DNA of 6,151 nt. Origin: Nitrospirota bacterium (GTDB taxonomy: Bacteria; Nitrospirota_A; Leptospirillia; Leptospirillales; Leptospirillaceae). How positions within the stretch are numbered: the first letter of the stretch is position 1; every line of letters starts with the position of its first letter. The notes under the pieces are model-generated. The model was given only the letters and a program-made list of their open reading frames with translations. It ran no database searches and was not told the DNA's origin. The stretch is taken from the NCBI GenBank assembly GCA_021844275.1, contig JAKBTR010000015.1:1-6151 (forward strand). The letters are read 5' to 3'. Below, piece by piece: positions 6,000 through 6,151 of this stretch. Both the position numbers and the translations under genes were made by a program.

Positions 6000-6151
6000 T
6001 CAGGAGCGAGTTGAACTGGTCTCTCGTCACGGAATTTCTCCGAATCGTCGCTTGCACACGGCGCTTGTCAATCGTATCACCCCACACTCCGAGGATTGTT
6101 CTTCCTCCTTGAAAATTCAACTTGCGGACGATTTCGTCCGCATCTCCATTC
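5956..6151 (-). CDS. Unrecognised protein, C-terminal 65 residues (runs off right edge)
   Basis: The minus-strand frame beginning with the complete codon at 6150 is open to a TGA at 5958-5956. The visible tail contains DADEIVRKLNFQGG, then TILGVWGDTIDKRRVQ, ATIRRNSVTRDQFNSLL and ends in ARIKDIEKNKS. It is soluble, rich in charged residues, and not low-complexity. The WGDTIDKRRV section looks like genuine conserved protein rather than a shadow frame. I cannot assign a family. The start lies beyond the window. The end overlaps the start of the small membrane protein by 44 nt in another frame. Coding status is inferred from protein-like composition, the shared strand and the lack of any other good frame in 6000-6151. 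Confidence 0.65.
   Translation of the reverse strand, partial: NGDADEIVRKLNFQGGRTILGVWGDTIDKRRVQATIRRNSVTRDQFNSLLNELARIKDIEKNKS
5966..5972 (-). other. A7 run inside the overlap of two frames (possible frameshift or slippage site)
   Basis: On the coding strand, GAAAAAAAC reads as GAA AAA AAC in the upstream gene, forming the heptamer A AAA AAC in its frame. The run lies inside the 44-nt overlap with the small membrane protein. Deleting one A would join the upstream frame directly to that protein's frame (IEK then TRVEPEV). It may be a slippage site, an assembly or sequencing error, or chance. Confidence 0.35.

Noticed and set aside
6101..6110. Strong SD-like AAGGAGGAAG on the minus strand
   Set aside because: No start codon lies at a workable distance (the nearest in-frame GTG is about 16 nt away). 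It is read through as coding for Gln-Gly-Gly in the right-edge gene.

Overview
All supportable genes in this window lie on the minus strand, so transcription runs from right to left. They form one tightly packed array of nine genes, two of them cut by the window edges. In transcription order: the C-terminal end of an unrecognised protein (6151-5956), a small two-helix membrane protein (5999-5649), a five-helix membrane protein resembling the DUF420/CtaM family (5632-5024), a Nudix hydrolase of the ADP-ribose pyrophosphatase type (5037-4420), a 2[4Fe-4S] ferredoxin (4415-4224), a PAS-AAA+-Fis sigma-54 activator (4219-2798), then trpE (2801-1296), trpG (1308-712) and the first two thirds of trpD (715-1). 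No junction has a gap longer than 16 nt. Five of the eight overlap: 44, 14, 4, 13 and 4 nt. I see no rho-independent terminator and no convincing promoter, so the whole stretch may be one transcription unit or the middle of one.

The left half is the start of the tryptophan pathway. TrpE and TrpG form anthranilate synthase (chorismate + glutamine to anthranilate). TrpD adds the phosphoribosyl group from PRPP. All motifs checked in the three proteins are intact, including the tryptophan feedback motif of TrpE. The next gene of the pathway should lie beyond the left edge.

The right half has little obvious link to tryptophan. It holds two membrane proteins (one of a type linked to haem-copper oxidase maturation), a nucleotide-sugar hydrolase and a ferredoxin. 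The bridge is the sigma-54 activator. It has a PAS domain with three closely spaced cysteines, follows the ferredoxin gene by 4 nt, and its stop codon overlaps the trpE start codon (ATGA). This arrangement is the most unusual point in the window. It suggests either that trp genes are expressed together with a redox-responsive regulator, or simply strong compaction of the genome.

The organism is bacterial, with moderate GC and SD-type ribosome binding sites at several starts. Sigma-54 regulation, a low-molecular-weight ferredoxin and a DUF420-like protein in a compact run would fit an autotrophic or chemolithotrophic Gram-negative lineage such as Nitrospirota (Leptospirillum-like). That is a low-confidence inference; nothing in the window fixes the taxon. 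There is no sign of a mobile element, CRISPR array, tRNA or rRNA, and no gene-free stretch longer than 16 nt.
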